A DNA stretch of 64,000 nt from Mycolicibacterium moriokaense (GTDB lineage: Bacteria > Actinomycetota > Actinomycetes > Mycobacteriales > Mycobacteriaceae): positions 496,001 to 560,000 of the forward strand of contig NZ_AP022560.1 in NCBI RefSeq assembly GCF_010726085.1, in the 5' to 3' direction. The translations under genes and the position numbers were made by a program. Positions 15,586 to 24,419 of this stretch are shown here, one piece after another. Below the pieces are notes generated by a model, which did not search any database, had not been told where the DNA came from, and saw only the letters and a list, made by a program, of their open reading frames with translations. Numbering within the stretch: the first letter of the stretch is position 1; every line of letters begins with the position of its first letter.

Positions 15586-18500
15586 GTGGCTGTAGTGGAT
15601 GATCTCGGTCATTCAGGCATGGACGTCCCACCTCCCAGTGAAGACTTCGGTCGCCAGCCTCCGCAGGACGCCGCCGCCGAGCAGGCGGTCCTGGGCGGCA
15701 TGCTGTTGAGCAAGGACGCGATCGCCGATGTCCTCGAGCGGCTGCGCCCGGGCGACTTCTATCGGCCCGCGCATCAGAACGTCTACGACGCGATCCTCGA
15801 CCTCTACGGCCGCGGGGAGCCGGCGGATGCGGTGACGGTGGCGGCCGAGCTGGATCGGCGCGGGCTGCTGCGGCGTATCGGCGGTGCCCCGTATCTACAC
15901 ACGCTGATTTCGACGGTGCCGACCGCGGCCAACGCTGGGTTCTACGCGGGCATCGTCGCGGAGAAGGCCTTGCTGCGCCGGTTGGTGGAAGCGGGCACGC
16001 GCGTCGTGCAGTACGGCTACGCCGGGGCGGAGGGTGCGGATGTCACCGAGATCGTGGACCGCGCGCAGGCCGAGATCTACGACGTCACCGAGGGCCGGAC
16101 GTCGGAGGACTTCGTTCCGCTGGAGCAGCTGCTGCAGCCGACGATGGATGAGATCGACGCGATCGCCTCGCAGGGCGGGATAGCGCGCGGCGTGCCGACG
16201 GGTTTCACCGATCTCGACGAGGTGACCAACGGTCTGCATCCCGGTCAGATGATCATCATCGCGGCGCGGCCGGGTGTCGGTAAGGCGCTGGCGCTGAATA
16301 CTCCGCTGCCCACGCCGACGGGTTGGACGATGATGGGTGACGTCGCGGTGGGCGACCATTTGCTCGGCGTGGACGGTGAGCCGACGCGGGTGGTGGCGGC
16401 GACGGAGGTCATGCTCGGCCGGCCCTGCTACGAGGTCGAGTTCGCCGACGGCACGGTGCTTGTCGCGGATGCGATGCATCAGTGGCCGACCGAGCGAGGT
16501 GTACAGATCACGACTGCGCTGCGACCCGGCGTTGACATCATCAGTGCGACGCGTGCGCCGTTACTGGCGTCCATCGGCGGCAGACGGCAGTCGGCGTGGG
16601 GGATCGACGCCGTGCGGCGGGTCGACAGCGTTCCGGTTCGTTGTGTTGAGGTGGCCAATGCTGACCACCTGTATCTGGCCGGGCCCGCGATGGTGCCGAC
16701 ACACAATTCGACGCTGGGGCTGGACTTCCTGCGATCGTGCTCGATCAAGCATCAGATGGCGAGCGTCATCTTCTCGCTCGAAATGAGCAAGTCCGAGATC
16801 GTGATGCGGCTGTTGTCGGCCGAGGCAAAGATCAAGCTGGCGGACATGCGCTCGGGTCGGATGAGCGACGACGACTGGACTCGGTTGGCGCGCCGAATGA
16901 GTGAGATCAGCGAAGCGCCGTTGTTCATCGACGATTCGCCGAACCTGACGATGATGGAGATCCGTGCGAAGGCACGGCGGTTGAGCCAGAAGGCGGGCCT
17001 CCGGCTCATCGTCGTCGACTACATGCAGCTGATGACGTCGGGCAAGAAGTACGAATCGCGTCAGCAGGAAGTATCGGATTTCTCGCGCAGCCTGAAGCTG
17101 ATGGCGAAGGAACTCGACGTTCCGGTGGTGGCGATCAGCCAGCTGAACCGCGGGCCCGAGCAGCGCACGGACAAGCGGCCGATGATCTCGGACCTCCGCG
17201 AGTCGGGTTGCCTCACCGCGAACACGCGAATCCTGCGGGCGGACACCGGGGCCGAGGTGACGTTCGGCGAGTTGATGCGCACGGGGGAGCGGCCGTTGGT
17301 GTGGTCGCTCGATGAGCGCAAGCGCATGGTGGCCCGCCCGATGACGAACGTCTTCTACAGCGGCCACAAGGAAGTCTTCAAGCTGAGATTGGCCTCCGGC
17401 CGCGAGGTCGAGGCGACGGCCAACCACCCGTTAATGACGTTCGACGGCTGGACGCCGTTGGGAGAGTTGAAGGTCGGTGACCGGTTGGCGGTGCCGCGTC
17501 GGGTGCCGGAGCCGGTTCAGACGCACCGGCTTCCAGAGGACGAGGTCGTCCTGCTGGCGCACATGATCGGCGACGGCTCGTGTGTGAAGAACCAGCCGAT
17601 CCGGTACGCGAGCATCGACGAACTCAACCTGGCCACGGTGTCGAGCGCGGCGCGGCACTTCGGGATGGAACCGGCCCGCGACGACTACGCCGCGGCAAGG
17701 GTGACGACCCTACGGCTGCCTGCGCCATACCGATTGACGCACGGGAAGCGCAACCCGATCGCCGCATGGCTGGACGGGTTGGGTCTGTTCGGCAAGCGCA
17801 GTTACGAAAAGTTCGTTCCTGCGGAGGTTTTCGCGCTCCCGAATGATCAGGTGGCGCTCTTTATCAAGCACCTGTGGGCGACCGACGGCTCGGTCTGGTG
17901 GGATGCCAAGAACGACAGAGCGCGTATTTACTATGGCTCGTCGAGCCGTCGACTCATCGACGACGTTTCTGGGCTGCTGGCCCGGGTCGGCGTGTTCGGC
18001 CGGGTCAAGAGAGTCCGCAAGGCGGGCTATCGGGATGGGTGGCACCTGCACATCTCCGGTGCGGAGAACCAGCTGCGATTCCTTAGGCACGTCGGTGTCA
18101 ACGGGATGAAGGCACGAGCTGCCCGCGACATTGTCACCAAGCTTGAGGGCAAGGTGCGCAACACAAATCAGGACACCGTTCCGAAGGAAGTGTGGAGGCA
18201 GGTCCGGGCCGGCCTCGTCGATACCAAGATGACGCACCGACAGTTCGCAGCGGCCATGGGCAGCAAGTTCTGCGGGTCGACGATGTGGAAGCACGCGCCG
18301 AGTCGCCGCCGACTGCATTCGGCGGCAGCTCTCCTCGAGGACACCTCGCTCCATGACCTAGCGACGAACGACGTCTTCTGGGACACGGTTGTCGAGATCA
18401 CGAGTATCGGTGAGCACGACGTCTACGACGGCACCGTCGACGGCACGCACAACTTCGTCGCCGACCTGATCAGCGTCCACAACAGTTTGGAACAAGATGC

Positions 18501-18666
18501 CGACATGGTCATCCTGTTGCACCGCCCGGATGCGTTCGAGCGCGACGATCCGCGCGGCGGCGAAGCAGATCTGATCCTGGGCAAGCACCGCAACGGCCCG
18601 ACGAAGACGATCACCGTTGCGCATCAGTTGCACTTGTCGCGCTTTGCCAACATGGCGAAGTCCTAG
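15586..18666 (+). CDS. dnaB: Replicative DNA helicase DnaB with two inteins
   Basis: The 1026-residue precursor encodes DnaB: N-terminal domain EQAVLGGMLLSKDAIADVL, the Walker A region GVGK|STLGLDFL, FSLEMSKSEI, and C-terminal LGKHRNGPTKTI. It is interrupted by two inteins, at residues 234-374 (inside Walker A, between K and S) and 542-966 (after DLRESG). Removing 141 and 425 residues leaves a 460-residue helicase, the normal length. The second site is the one used in M. tuberculosis DnaB. The enzyme unwinds DNA at the fork as a hexamer. Activity depends on both splicing events because the first intein splits the ATP-binding loop. The start GTG has a strong ribosome site. Confidence 0.97.
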   Translation: MAVVDDLGHSGMDVPPPSEDFGRQPPQDAAAEQAVLGGMLLSKDAIADVLERLRPGDFYRPAHQNVYDAILDLYGRGEPADAVTVAAELDRRGLLRRIGGAPYLHTLISTVPTAANAGFYAGIVAEKALLRRLVEAGTRVVQYGYAGAEGADVTEIVDRAQAEIYDVTEGRTSEDFVPLEQLLQPTMDEIDAIASQGGIARGVPTGFTDLDEVTNGLHPGQMIIIAARPGVGKALALNTPLPTPTGWTMMGDVAVGDHLLGVDGEPTRVVAATEVMLGRPCYEVEFADGTVLVADAMHQWPTERGVQITTALRPGVDIISATRAPLLASIGGRRQSAWGIDAVRRVDSVPVRCVEVANADHLYLAGPAMVPTHNSTLGLDFLRSCSIKHQMASVIFSLEMSKSEIVMRLLSAEAKIKLADMRSGRMSDDDWTRLARRMSEISEAPLFIDDSPNLTMMEIRAKARRLSQKAGLRLIVVDYMQLMTSGKKYESRQQEVSDFSRSLKLMAKELDVPVVAISQLNRGPEQRTDKRPMISDLRESGCLTANTRILRADTGAEVTFGELMRTGERPLVWSLDERKRMVARPMTNVFYSGHKEVFKLRLASGREVEATANHPLMTFDGWTPLGELKVGDRLAVPRRVPEPVQTHRLPEDEVVLLAHMIGDGSCVKNQPIRYASIDELNLATVSSAARHFGMEPARDDYAAARVTTLRLPAPYRLTHGKRNPIAAWLDGLGLFGKRSYEKFVPAEVFALPNDQVALFIKHLWATDGSVWWDAKNDRARIYYGSSSRRLIDDVSGLLARVGVFGRVKRVRKAGYRDGWHLHISGAENQLRFLRHVGVNGMKARAARDIVTKLEGKVRNTNQDTVPKEVWRQVRAGLVDTKMTHRQFAAAMGSKFCGSTMWKHAPSRRRLHSAAALLEDTSLHDLATNDVFWDTVVEITSIGEHDVYDGTVDGTHNFVADLISVHNSLEQDADMVILLHRPDAFERDDPRGGEADLILGKHRNGPTKTITVAHQLHLSRFANMAKS
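16285..16707 (+). other. DnaB intein 1: class 3 mini-intein in Walker A
   Basis: This is a 141-residue element from ALALNTPLPTPTGWTMMGD to MVPTHN, followed by Ser as +1 residue. The first residue is Ala, not Cys/Ser/Thr, so canonical N-terminal splicing chemistry is impossible. Instead it shows the class 3 triplet: Trp in block B (MHQW), Cys at block F position 4 (VRCVEVANADHLYLAG) and Thr before the final His-Asn (PTHN). No endonuclease domain is present. Splicing is expected to begin by attack of the internal Cys. Class 3 inteins at this DnaB site are known from mycobacteria and mycobacteriophage. Confidence 0.9.
17209..18483 (+). other. DnaB intein 2: canonical intein with LAGLIDADG endonuclease
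   Basis: A 425-residue class 1 intein starting CLTANTRILRADTG and ending VHN before Ser+1. Block B is ATANHPLMTFDGW and block F DVYDGTVDGTHNFVADL. Between them lies a homing endonuclease with two dodecapeptide-like motifs, LLAHMIGDGS and FIKHLWATDGS, both with acidic residues retained, so it may still cut DNA. Insertion after DLRESG is the same position as the M. tuberculosis DnaB intein. Confidence 0.93.
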
Positions 18667-18679
18667 GTCTGCAGCTGGC

Positions 18680-18715
18680 TTGACAATATTGTCAGCTACC
18701 TGACAGTATTGTCTG
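18680..18715 (+). promoter_or_regulatory. Tandem palindromic operators over a leaderless MarR promoter
   Basis: A perfect 14-bp palindrome TGACAATATTGTCA (18681-18694) is followed by a near copy TGACAGTATTGTCT (18701-18714), centre to centre 20 bases, i.e. two helical turns. The first overlaps a TTGACA -35 candidate (18680-18685) and the second overlaps the -10 and abuts the GTG start at 18716. The mRNA is probably leaderless and the gene autorepressed. Confidence 0.8.
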
Positions 18716-19174
18716 GTGCCTGACAAAGTTCGTGCTGTTCGCCACGACACGATCGGAGCGTGGGCCAAGCGGTGTTACCTCGCAGCACGTATCGCCATGG
18801 AGGACGCGCTTCGTCCTTTCGACCTCGGGGCGACCCAGTGGTACGTGCTGTATCACCTGGTGAACGACGGACCTACTCGGCAACGTGACCTGCAGCGCAT
18901 CCTGCAGGTCGAACGTGCAACGCTGAGCGCAGTCGCCATCACTCTCGTGCGCAAGCAGCTGGTCGAGCAGATTCCCGACAGCATTGATCAGCGACAAAAG
19001 CTGTTGCGCATCACCGAGATTGGGGAAGCGCTGTGGCGCGACTTGCCCGACTTAAGCCGAATACATTCGGTGGCCTTCGACGGTATCGACGCCCACGACA
19101 TCGAGACCGCGATACGGGTATTACGAACCGCGACCGAGCGACTCGAACAACGTTCACGACAGGAATCGTCATGA
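18716..19174 (+). CDS. MarR-family transcriptional regulator
   Basis: A 152-residue winged-helix protein: helix RPFDLGATQWYVLYHLVND, the HTH TRQRDLQRILQVERATLSAV and the wing QIPDSIDQRQKLLRITEIGE. It begins with GTG directly downstream of two palindromic operator-like sites, with no ribosome site, so leaderless translation and autoregulation are likely. Its TGA overlaps the ATG of the following epimerase gene (ATGA), so the two genes form one unit. The ligand is unknown. Confidence 0.9.
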   Translation: MPDKVRAVRHDTIGAWAKRCYLAARIAMEDALRPFDLGATQWYVLYHLVNDGPTRQRDLQRILQVERATLSAVAITLVRKQLVEQIPDSIDQRQKLLRITEIGEALWRDLPDLSRIHSVAFDGIDAHDIETAIRVLRTATERLEQRSRQESS

Positions 19175-19986
19175 AGATCTTGGTGACCGGCGCGACCGGT
19201 CTGGTGGGTGCCCGGCTGCTGCCGCGCCTGGTGGAAGACGGCCACGACTGCCGTGCTTTGGTGCGTCGACCGGGATCGGTGTCTCGAGACGCGACCGAAG
19301 CGATCGGCGATCTCTCGGATGTCGAGTCGCTCGCACTTGCAGTCACCGGTGTTGAAGCAATCGTCCATCTGGCCGCGGCGTTTCGGACAACGAACGCCGA
19401 CCTGATCTGGAAGGTGAACGTCGACGGGACCCGCAATCTCATCTGTGCGGCGCAAGAGCACGCACCCGGTGCGCGCTTCATCATGGCGAGCACCGCACAC
19501 GTCTACGACGCCGAGAGCACCCGTCCGGGCCGCGAGGACGACGCCGTCGACCCAAAGCACGCGTACCCGGGGAGCAAGCTCGCCGCCGAAAACTCTTTAC
19601 GGAGTAGTGGTCTGACATGGACGATCCAGCGCTACGGCTTCGTCTACGGCGACCGCGACGGGCACTTGGAAGCGCTACCGGAGCACGCCGCGAACGCCGG
19701 GTTTCATCCAGCGCAGCGGATGAGCCTCATCCATCACCGCGACGTCGCGGCCGCGATCCGCCTCGCACTTACCGGAGCGTTCGACGGCCGCGTCGTCAAC
19801 ATCACCGATGACGCGCCGATGTCGCTTTATGAACTCGTCGAGATTGCCGGTGGCGCCATGGAACCGTCGTCGAACGCACTGGAGCATCCCTGGCATCTGC
19901 AGATCGATGGTGCACTAGCGCGTCGGCTGGGCTTCCGTCCCACCGTGCGTACCATCCATCACGCTGTCGAACAGCAAGCGATATGA
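19171..19986 (+). CDS. NAD-dependent epimerase/dehydratase (extended SDR)
   Basis: A 271-residue extended short-chain dehydrogenase. It has the N-terminal nucleotide-binding motif MKILVTGATGLVGARLLPRL (GxxGxxG), VEAIVHLAAAFRTT, the active-site region MASTAHVYD followed by HAYPGSKLAAE (YxxxK), and a downstream substrate domain. The family epimerises, dehydrates or oxidises sugar-nucleotide or steroid-like substrates; the specific one is unknown. The start is ATG 19171, four-base overlapped with the MarR stop, which makes it the probable regulatory target of that repressor. Confidence 0.9.
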   Translation: MKILVTGATGLVGARLLPRLVEDGHDCRALVRRPGSVSRDATEAIGDLSDVESLALAVTGVEAIVHLAAAFRTTNADLIWKVNVDGTRNLICAAQEHAPGARFIMASTAHVYDAESTRPGREDDAVDPKHAYPGSKLAAENSLRSSGLTWTIQRYGFVYGDRDGHLEALPEHAANAGFHPAQRMSLIHHRDVAAAIRLALTGAFDGRVVNITDDAPMSLYELVEIAGGAMEPSSNALEHPWHLQIDGALARRLGFRPTVRTIHHAVEQQAI

Positions 19987-20157
19987 CCGTCCTGCAGCCG
20001 TCAGGTCATAGCGAACGCTGGCCCCGGTGAATCATTTCGGCGAGAGCGGAAATCGAATGGTGCACTGAGTCATCCGATTCCCATTCGGATCTTGTATCGG
20101 TGGAGTCGAATGGAGGGCAGGATCGTTCTCTGTGCCACACCAGCAGCGGGGAGACTC

Positions 20158-20913
20158 TCATACGCTCATCGGAGGTGCGGGAGACTTGAGCGTGAGGTGG
20201 TCCACCCCCACCTCCGGATTTTCCAGCGCACTGGCATAGATGCCGGCCATGGTGTCGGCGACGCCCTCCGGGGTCATGTGCGTCGCCGGCACCAGGCCGC
20301 GGGAAATCCACTCGCCGGCGGCGATTCCGAGAAGCTCGGGGTCGAATTCGGACACGAAGTCGGTGGGAACTGTCGCTCCGATCTCCACACAGCTGAACCG
20401 CAGCCCGGGGTGTTCCAACCGCCAGGCGACCAGGCTGCGCTCCATGGCGGCCTTGCTGGCGGAATATGCGCCGAGCGCACGGTGCGGATGGCGCACCGAG
20501 TCCGACGAGAGTACGGCAACGATCGCGGAAGGCGCTAACACGGGAAGGTGGGCCTGGATGAGCTGATGAACACCGATCACGTTGGTTGCCAACACTTTCG
20601 TCCAGTCGTCGACATCCATTTCGGCGAATAGTTTCAGCGGAGCATAGGCAGCGGTGATCAGCATCAGATCGACCTGTCCGAGCGCCGCTGCTGCGGTTCG
20701 CCCGACGTGCGCGCAGTCGTGTGGATTGCGTATGTCGGCGGACAACGATGTCGCGGCTGCCGCGCCGGACAGCACGTCGGCGGGAAGTTCGCGACGGGCT
20801 ACCACAACAAGTCGCGCACCGTCGCCGATGGCTCGGGTGGCGAACGCTTTTCCGATGCCGGCGGAGGCTCCCACGACGACGATGCGCTTGCCGGCGAGCG
20901 TGTGTCCGGTCAT
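20158..20913 (-). CDS. SDR family oxidoreductase
   Basis: A classical 251-residue SDR: cofactor motif IVVVGASAGIGKAFA (GxxxGxG), a NAG-equivalent segment ITAAYAP, catalytic Ser in LSSDSVRHPH and YSASK (YxxxK). It oxidises or reduces an alcohol/ketone with NAD(P). Its ATG overlaps the stop of the upstream aldehyde dehydrogenase remnant in an ATGA junction, so the two were once one operon. Its own promoter would now have to be the remnant's. Confidence 0.9.
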   Translation of the reverse strand: MTGHTLAGKRIVVVGASAGIGKAFATRAIGDGARLVVVARRELPADVLSGAAAATSLSADIRNPHDCAHVGRTAAAALGQVDLMLITAAYAPLKLFAEMDVDDWTKVLATNVIGVHQLIQAHLPVLAPSAIVAVLSSDSVRHPHRALGAYSASKAAMERSLVAWRLEHPGLRFSCVEIGATVPTDFVSEFDPELLGIAAGEWISRGLVPATHMTPEGVADTMAGIYASALENPEVGVDHLTLKSPAPPMSV

Positions 20914-21262
20914 GAGGCTCCGATGGCGATCGACTTGATCTGGAGGTACTCCTCGAACCCTGCGACGCCGATTTCCCGTGCGATTCCGCTTTGCTTGTAG
21001 CCGCCGACGGAGGCGTCGATGCCGTAGTACACGTGCGGCCTCATCACGATGACCGGTCCGAAGATCTCATCCTGCGCCACAGTGGAATTCGGCCTGGCAG
21101 TGCCATCGAAGGCACGTCGTGCCGCGACGATCGCTGCGTCCATGTCGTCGGCGCCGATGACTGCTCGGTCGCCGGGTTGAGGTTGATGTATATCGGCTCG
21201 GTGGAGGCAGGACTTGGTCGCCCGTCGATCAGCATTCGTGCTTCGCGACAGATTTCCGTCAT
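20910..21262 (-). pseudogene. Aldehyde dehydrogenase remnant (internal deletion and frameshift)
   Basis: Behind a strong GGGAGGAGACC ribosome site the frame starts MTEICREARMLIDGRPSPAS and INLNPATEQ, a typical ALDH N-terminus. It then shifts frame to MDAAIVAARRAFDGT. It jumps directly to the ALDH C-terminal region (QDEIFGPVIVMRP, then VGGYKQSGIAREIG, ending GFEEYLQIKSIAIG). About 350-380 residues, including the catalytic Cys and Glu region, are missing. The remnant retains its stop overlap with the SDR gene. Confidence 0.88.
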
Positions 21263-21323
21263 GGTCTCCTCCCGTTCTGACTGGCTCGACAGCACAGGCC
21301 CGCTGCCATCCCTCGGGGAACAG

Positions 21324-21341
21324 TAGACCAAAAATTGTTCA
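21324..21341. promoter_or_regulatory. Island operator-like motif, site A
   Basis: TAGACCAAAAATTGTTCA lies about 60 bases upstream of the ALDH remnant. In reverse complement (TGAACAATTTTTGGTCTA) it resembles the TAnGAC-N7-GTCnTA palindrome also found at 22341, 26410, 28314 and 31396. Confidence 0.45.
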
Positions 21342-21487
21342 GTTGACCGGAAAAGTGTCAGTTGGTGTCTTGATACTCGCGGCTGGCGTCGGCTGTAGAG
21401 GACTACAGTCGTGTCGCGCACCCGATGTCGAGACCGGTGCGGCCTCGGCGAATGAACTTGGGCGAGCCGCCCTCCGCGTCAACGACG

Positions 21488-22096
21488 TCAGCGCAGACCG
21501 TTGACCGCGAACGTCTCGACGAATCTTCCAACAGTGTCGGGTTGGGTCATATCGAACGATTGAGCCCCATTGACTGTCGAGAGAGAATGCATCATTCGGG
21601 CAAGCCACTCGCTGGCCTCGTCTATGTCGACCCTCGGTCCGACCTCGCCTCGCTCCTGCGCCTCGCGGACGTAAGGCTTGAGGAACTCGGTCGATCGACG
21701 AACGACCGAGTCGCCGTCGGAGAACATGTGCCGCATGAACTCGGCGTCGTCAGCCATCAACCGGTTTCGGGTGCGGTGTTCCAGCAGAATCAACGCCTGC
21801 GCCTCGGCCATCGCGCCCAACTGCTCGGCCAGGCTCTGCTTGTCGGCCATCGCAGCCGCGACCGTGCGATAGTACTTTTGACCGCCCAGCCTTATGGCCG
21901 CCTCCACGAGCACCTTTCGATCCTCGAAATAGCGGTAGACGGTTCCGCGCGCTACGCGGGCCATGTTTGCGACGTCCTGAATACTTGTGCGCTGGATCCC
22001 CAGCTGCGCGAAGCAGAGCAGAGCTGCCTCCAATATCTGGTCGCGCGTGTGGAGGTCTTCGTCATTGACTTCCACCGGCCCCGGTGAGGTCGCCAT
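21488..22096 (-). CDS. TetR-family transcriptional regulator
   Basis: A 202-residue TetR protein: N-terminal HTH LGIQRTSIQDVANMARVARG followed by TVYRYFEDRKVLVEAA, then a helical ligand domain. It lies between the ALDH/SDR remnant operon and the divergent E1 dehydrogenase gene, so it is the best candidate regulator of the surrounding catabolic island. The palindromic motif near 22341 and its relatives could be its operators. The ligand is unknown. Confidence 0.9.
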   Translation of the reverse strand: MATSPGPVEVNDEDLHTRDQILEAALLCFAQLGIQRTSIQDVANMARVARGTVYRYFEDRKVLVEAAIRLGGQKYYRTVAAAMADKQSLAEQLGAMAEAQALILLEHRTRNRLMADDAEFMRHMFSDGDSVVRRSTEFLKPYVREAQERGEVGPRVDIDEASEWLARMMHSLSTVNGAQSFDMTQPDTVGRFVETFAVNGLR

Positions 22097-22397
22097 GGGC
22101 GCTCCTTGCCTGTTGGGGGCTCGCGGGCAGGCCTCGCTGCCGCGACCTCATGTTACGCGATTCCGCCACAGTCAAGACCGACTGTCGGATGCATCGCGTC
22201 CTCATCCCGAGCCGAAGAGACGGTCGCTGTCCGACTGTGCCGGTCACCGCGATGGCCGACTTCGCGCCGCGTCGACTTCGCCCTCTCGTAGGGCAACCCG
22301 GCGACATTCACGATGGGCGCCGAAGTACTCGCCAATACGATAGGACACAAAACGTCATACTGTATAGTTCGTTCGGCCGGACCGCCGAGGAGTGTGG
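22097..22397. promoter_or_regulatory. Divergent TetR/E1 intergenic region with operator-like site D
   Basis: A 301-base region without a gene. Close to the E1 start it contains TAGGACACAAAACGTCATA (22341-22359), a palindrome of the form TAnGAC-N7-GTCnTA. This is followed by TATAGT, a possible -10 element, 39 bases before the ATG. The remainder shows no clear feature. Confidence 0.55.
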
Positions 22398-24419
22398 ATG
22401 TCGTCTTCACTGCAGAATGAAACGTCGTCGCGGACGGGTGATCGCGCGCTGGACCTCTACCGGCTTATGAGCAGGGTTCACCACGGCGACAAGCGTGTTC
22501 GCAAAGCGCTGTCGTCCGGTGAGGCCGCGATGAGTTACTGGCCCGTGGACGGCCAGGAAGCGATGTCAGCCGGCGCGATGTTGGCGCTGTCCGAGGGTGA
22601 CCAGCTGGTCACGACGTACCGAGGATTGGGCGATGTACTGGCGAAGGGGATCGATCTCCGCGGATACTTCGCCGAATTGTTAGGCCACCGGGACGGGCTG
22701 TCGAAAGGCAAAGCCGGCGCCATGGGCATCCACGACCCGCAACACGGGATCGCCTGGACCACGGGCATCGTCGGCGCAGGGCCGCTGATCGCGAACGGAA
22801 TCGCGTTGGCCGTCGAACGCCGGAACACCGGACAGGTGGTACTCGTCAGCTTCGGTGACGGTGCCACCAGCATCGGCTTCGTCCACGAGGCGATGAACAT
22901 GGCGGCAGTCTGGTCACTGCCCGTGATCTTCTTGTGTCAGAACAACTCCTGGGCCGAAGGCACCGCTTTCGATCGGTACACGCGGTCCGAACGGTTGTCG
23001 GACCGAGCGCAGGGTTACGGCATGCCGGGAGTGACCGTCGACGGCACCGACCCGTATGCGGTGCACGACGCCGTCGCGGCGGCAGTGGACCGTGCGCGAC
23101 GCAAGCAGGGACCCACGTTCGTCGAGGCCGTCGCCTATCGGCTGCAGGGCCACTACTTCGGTGACGCGATGGGTTACGCGGACCCAGAGGAGCTCGCTGC
23201 CAAGCGTGCAGACCCGCCCTTCGCGCGTTTCCGTCAGCGCCTGATCGATGAGGGCGCGGCTGCGGCCGCCGACCTGGACGCGATCGACGCACAGGTCGTC
23301 GCGGAGCTAGACGCCGCGTTCGCGGCAGCCGTCAAGTCCGCCCCAGTGGGCGTCGATGAACTGACCCGAGATGTGTTCGCCGCTAACGGTTCTGAGGTTT
23401 CCGACGTTGATCAACCCCGCTTTGAGCTGCCGGGTGGCGAGACCGAAGATCTCGGTTTGGTGCAGGCGATCAACCGGACTCTGGACCGTGCCATGGCCGC
23501 CGACGATTCGATCGTGCTGCTCGGCGAGGACATCGGCGATGCCTCCGGCGGCGGGATGTTCAAGATCACCGCGGGGCTGTCGGCCAAGTATGGTGAGGAC
23601 CGCGTGCTCGACACTCCGATCGCAGAGTCGTCCATTATCGGAGCAGCAGTTGGCGCGTCGCTCGGCGGACTGAGACCGGTCGCCGAGTTGATGTTCATGG
23701 ACTTCCTAGGTGTCGCCATGGATCAGATCGCCAACCACGCCGCGAAGGTGCGGTATATGTCTGGCGGCCGTCAGGGTGCGCCGATGGTGATCCGGACGAT
23801 GGTGGGAACTGCTGCGGGACCCCAACATTCCCAGGCCTTCGAAGCGTGGGCGATGCACACCCCGGGGGTGAAGGTCGTGTGGCCCAGCACCTCTGCCGAC
23901 GCCGCCGGATTGCTTAACGCGTGTCTAGTCGATGAGGACCCCTGCCTGTTCATCGAGTCCATGAAGCTCTACTACGGCGGCGGAAAGGGTCCGGTGCCGG
24001 TGGCCGATTACGTTATCCCGCTCGGTCAGGCCGACGTGAAGCGGTCAGGCTCTGACGTCACCGTCGTGACCTACGGCGTCATGGTGCACGCCGCCCTCGA
24101 AGCGGCGGAACAACTTTCAGCCGAAGGGATCTCGGTCGAGGTAGTGGATCTGCGCACGCTGGTGCCGCTGGATCTGCCGACGGTGCTGGCGTCGGTACGC
24201 AAGACGACCCGGCTGGTCGTCGCGCATGAGTCGGTCGGTTTTTGTGGTCCTGGCGCCGAGATCGCCGCGAGCGTGGGTACGGAACTGTTCGGGGTCTTGC
24301 GCGCCCCGATTCAGCGCGTCGCCGGTACGTACACCCCTGTGCCGCGCGCCGCCACTCTCGAGGCCGCCTGCCGGCCGGGAGCCGCCCAACTGCTGGAGAC
24401 CATCAGGAGGACCGTGTGA
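22398..24419 (+). CDS. Fused alpha-beta 2-oxoacid dehydrogenase E1 (ThDP-dependent)
   Basis: A 673-residue protein in which an E1-alpha and an E1-beta unit are fused. The alpha half has the thiamin-diphosphate motif GDGATSIGF...CQNN (G153 to N183) and the GMPGVTVDGTDP loop. The beta half starts near residue 350 and contains SIVLLGEDIGDASGG, TPIAESSIIGAAVGASLGG and GFCGPGAEIAAS. The ATG at 22398 has a GAGGAG site. It should decarboxylate a 2-oxoacid and transfer the acyl group to a lipoyl domain. The only partner here is a very short lipoyl-like protein; no E2 acyltransferase or E3 is in the window. Operon with the next two genes (overlapping stops/starts). Confidence 0.9.
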   Translation: MSSSLQNETSSRTGDRALDLYRLMSRVHHGDKRVRKALSSGEAAMSYWPVDGQEAMSAGAMLALSEGDQLVTTYRGLGDVLAKGIDLRGYFAELLGHRDGLSKGKAGAMGIHDPQHGIAWTTGIVGAGPLIANGIALAVERRNTGQVVLVSFGDGATSIGFVHEAMNMAAVWSLPVIFLCQNNSWAEGTAFDRYTRSERLSDRAQGYGMPGVTVDGTDPYAVHDAVAAAVDRARRKQGPTFVEAVAYRLQGHYFGDAMGYADPEELAAKRADPPFARFRQRLIDEGAAAAADLDAIDAQVVAELDAAFAAAVKSAPVGVDELTRDVFAANGSEVSDVDQPRFELPGGETEDLGLVQAINRTLDRAMAADDSIVLLGEDIGDASGGGMFKITAGLSAKYGEDRVLDTPIAESSIIGAAVGASLGGLRPVAELMFMDFLGVAMDQIANHAAKVRYMSGGRQGAPMVIRTMVGTAAGPQHSQAFEAWAMHTPGVKVVWPSTSADAAGLLNACLVDEDPCLFIESMKLYYGGGKGPVPVADYVIPLGQADVKRSGSDVTVVTYGVMVHAALEAAEQLSAEGISVEVVDLRTLVPLDLPTVLASVRKTTRLVVAHESVGFCGPGAEIAASVGTELFGVLRAPIQRVAGTYTPVPRAATLEAACRPGAAQLLETIRRTV

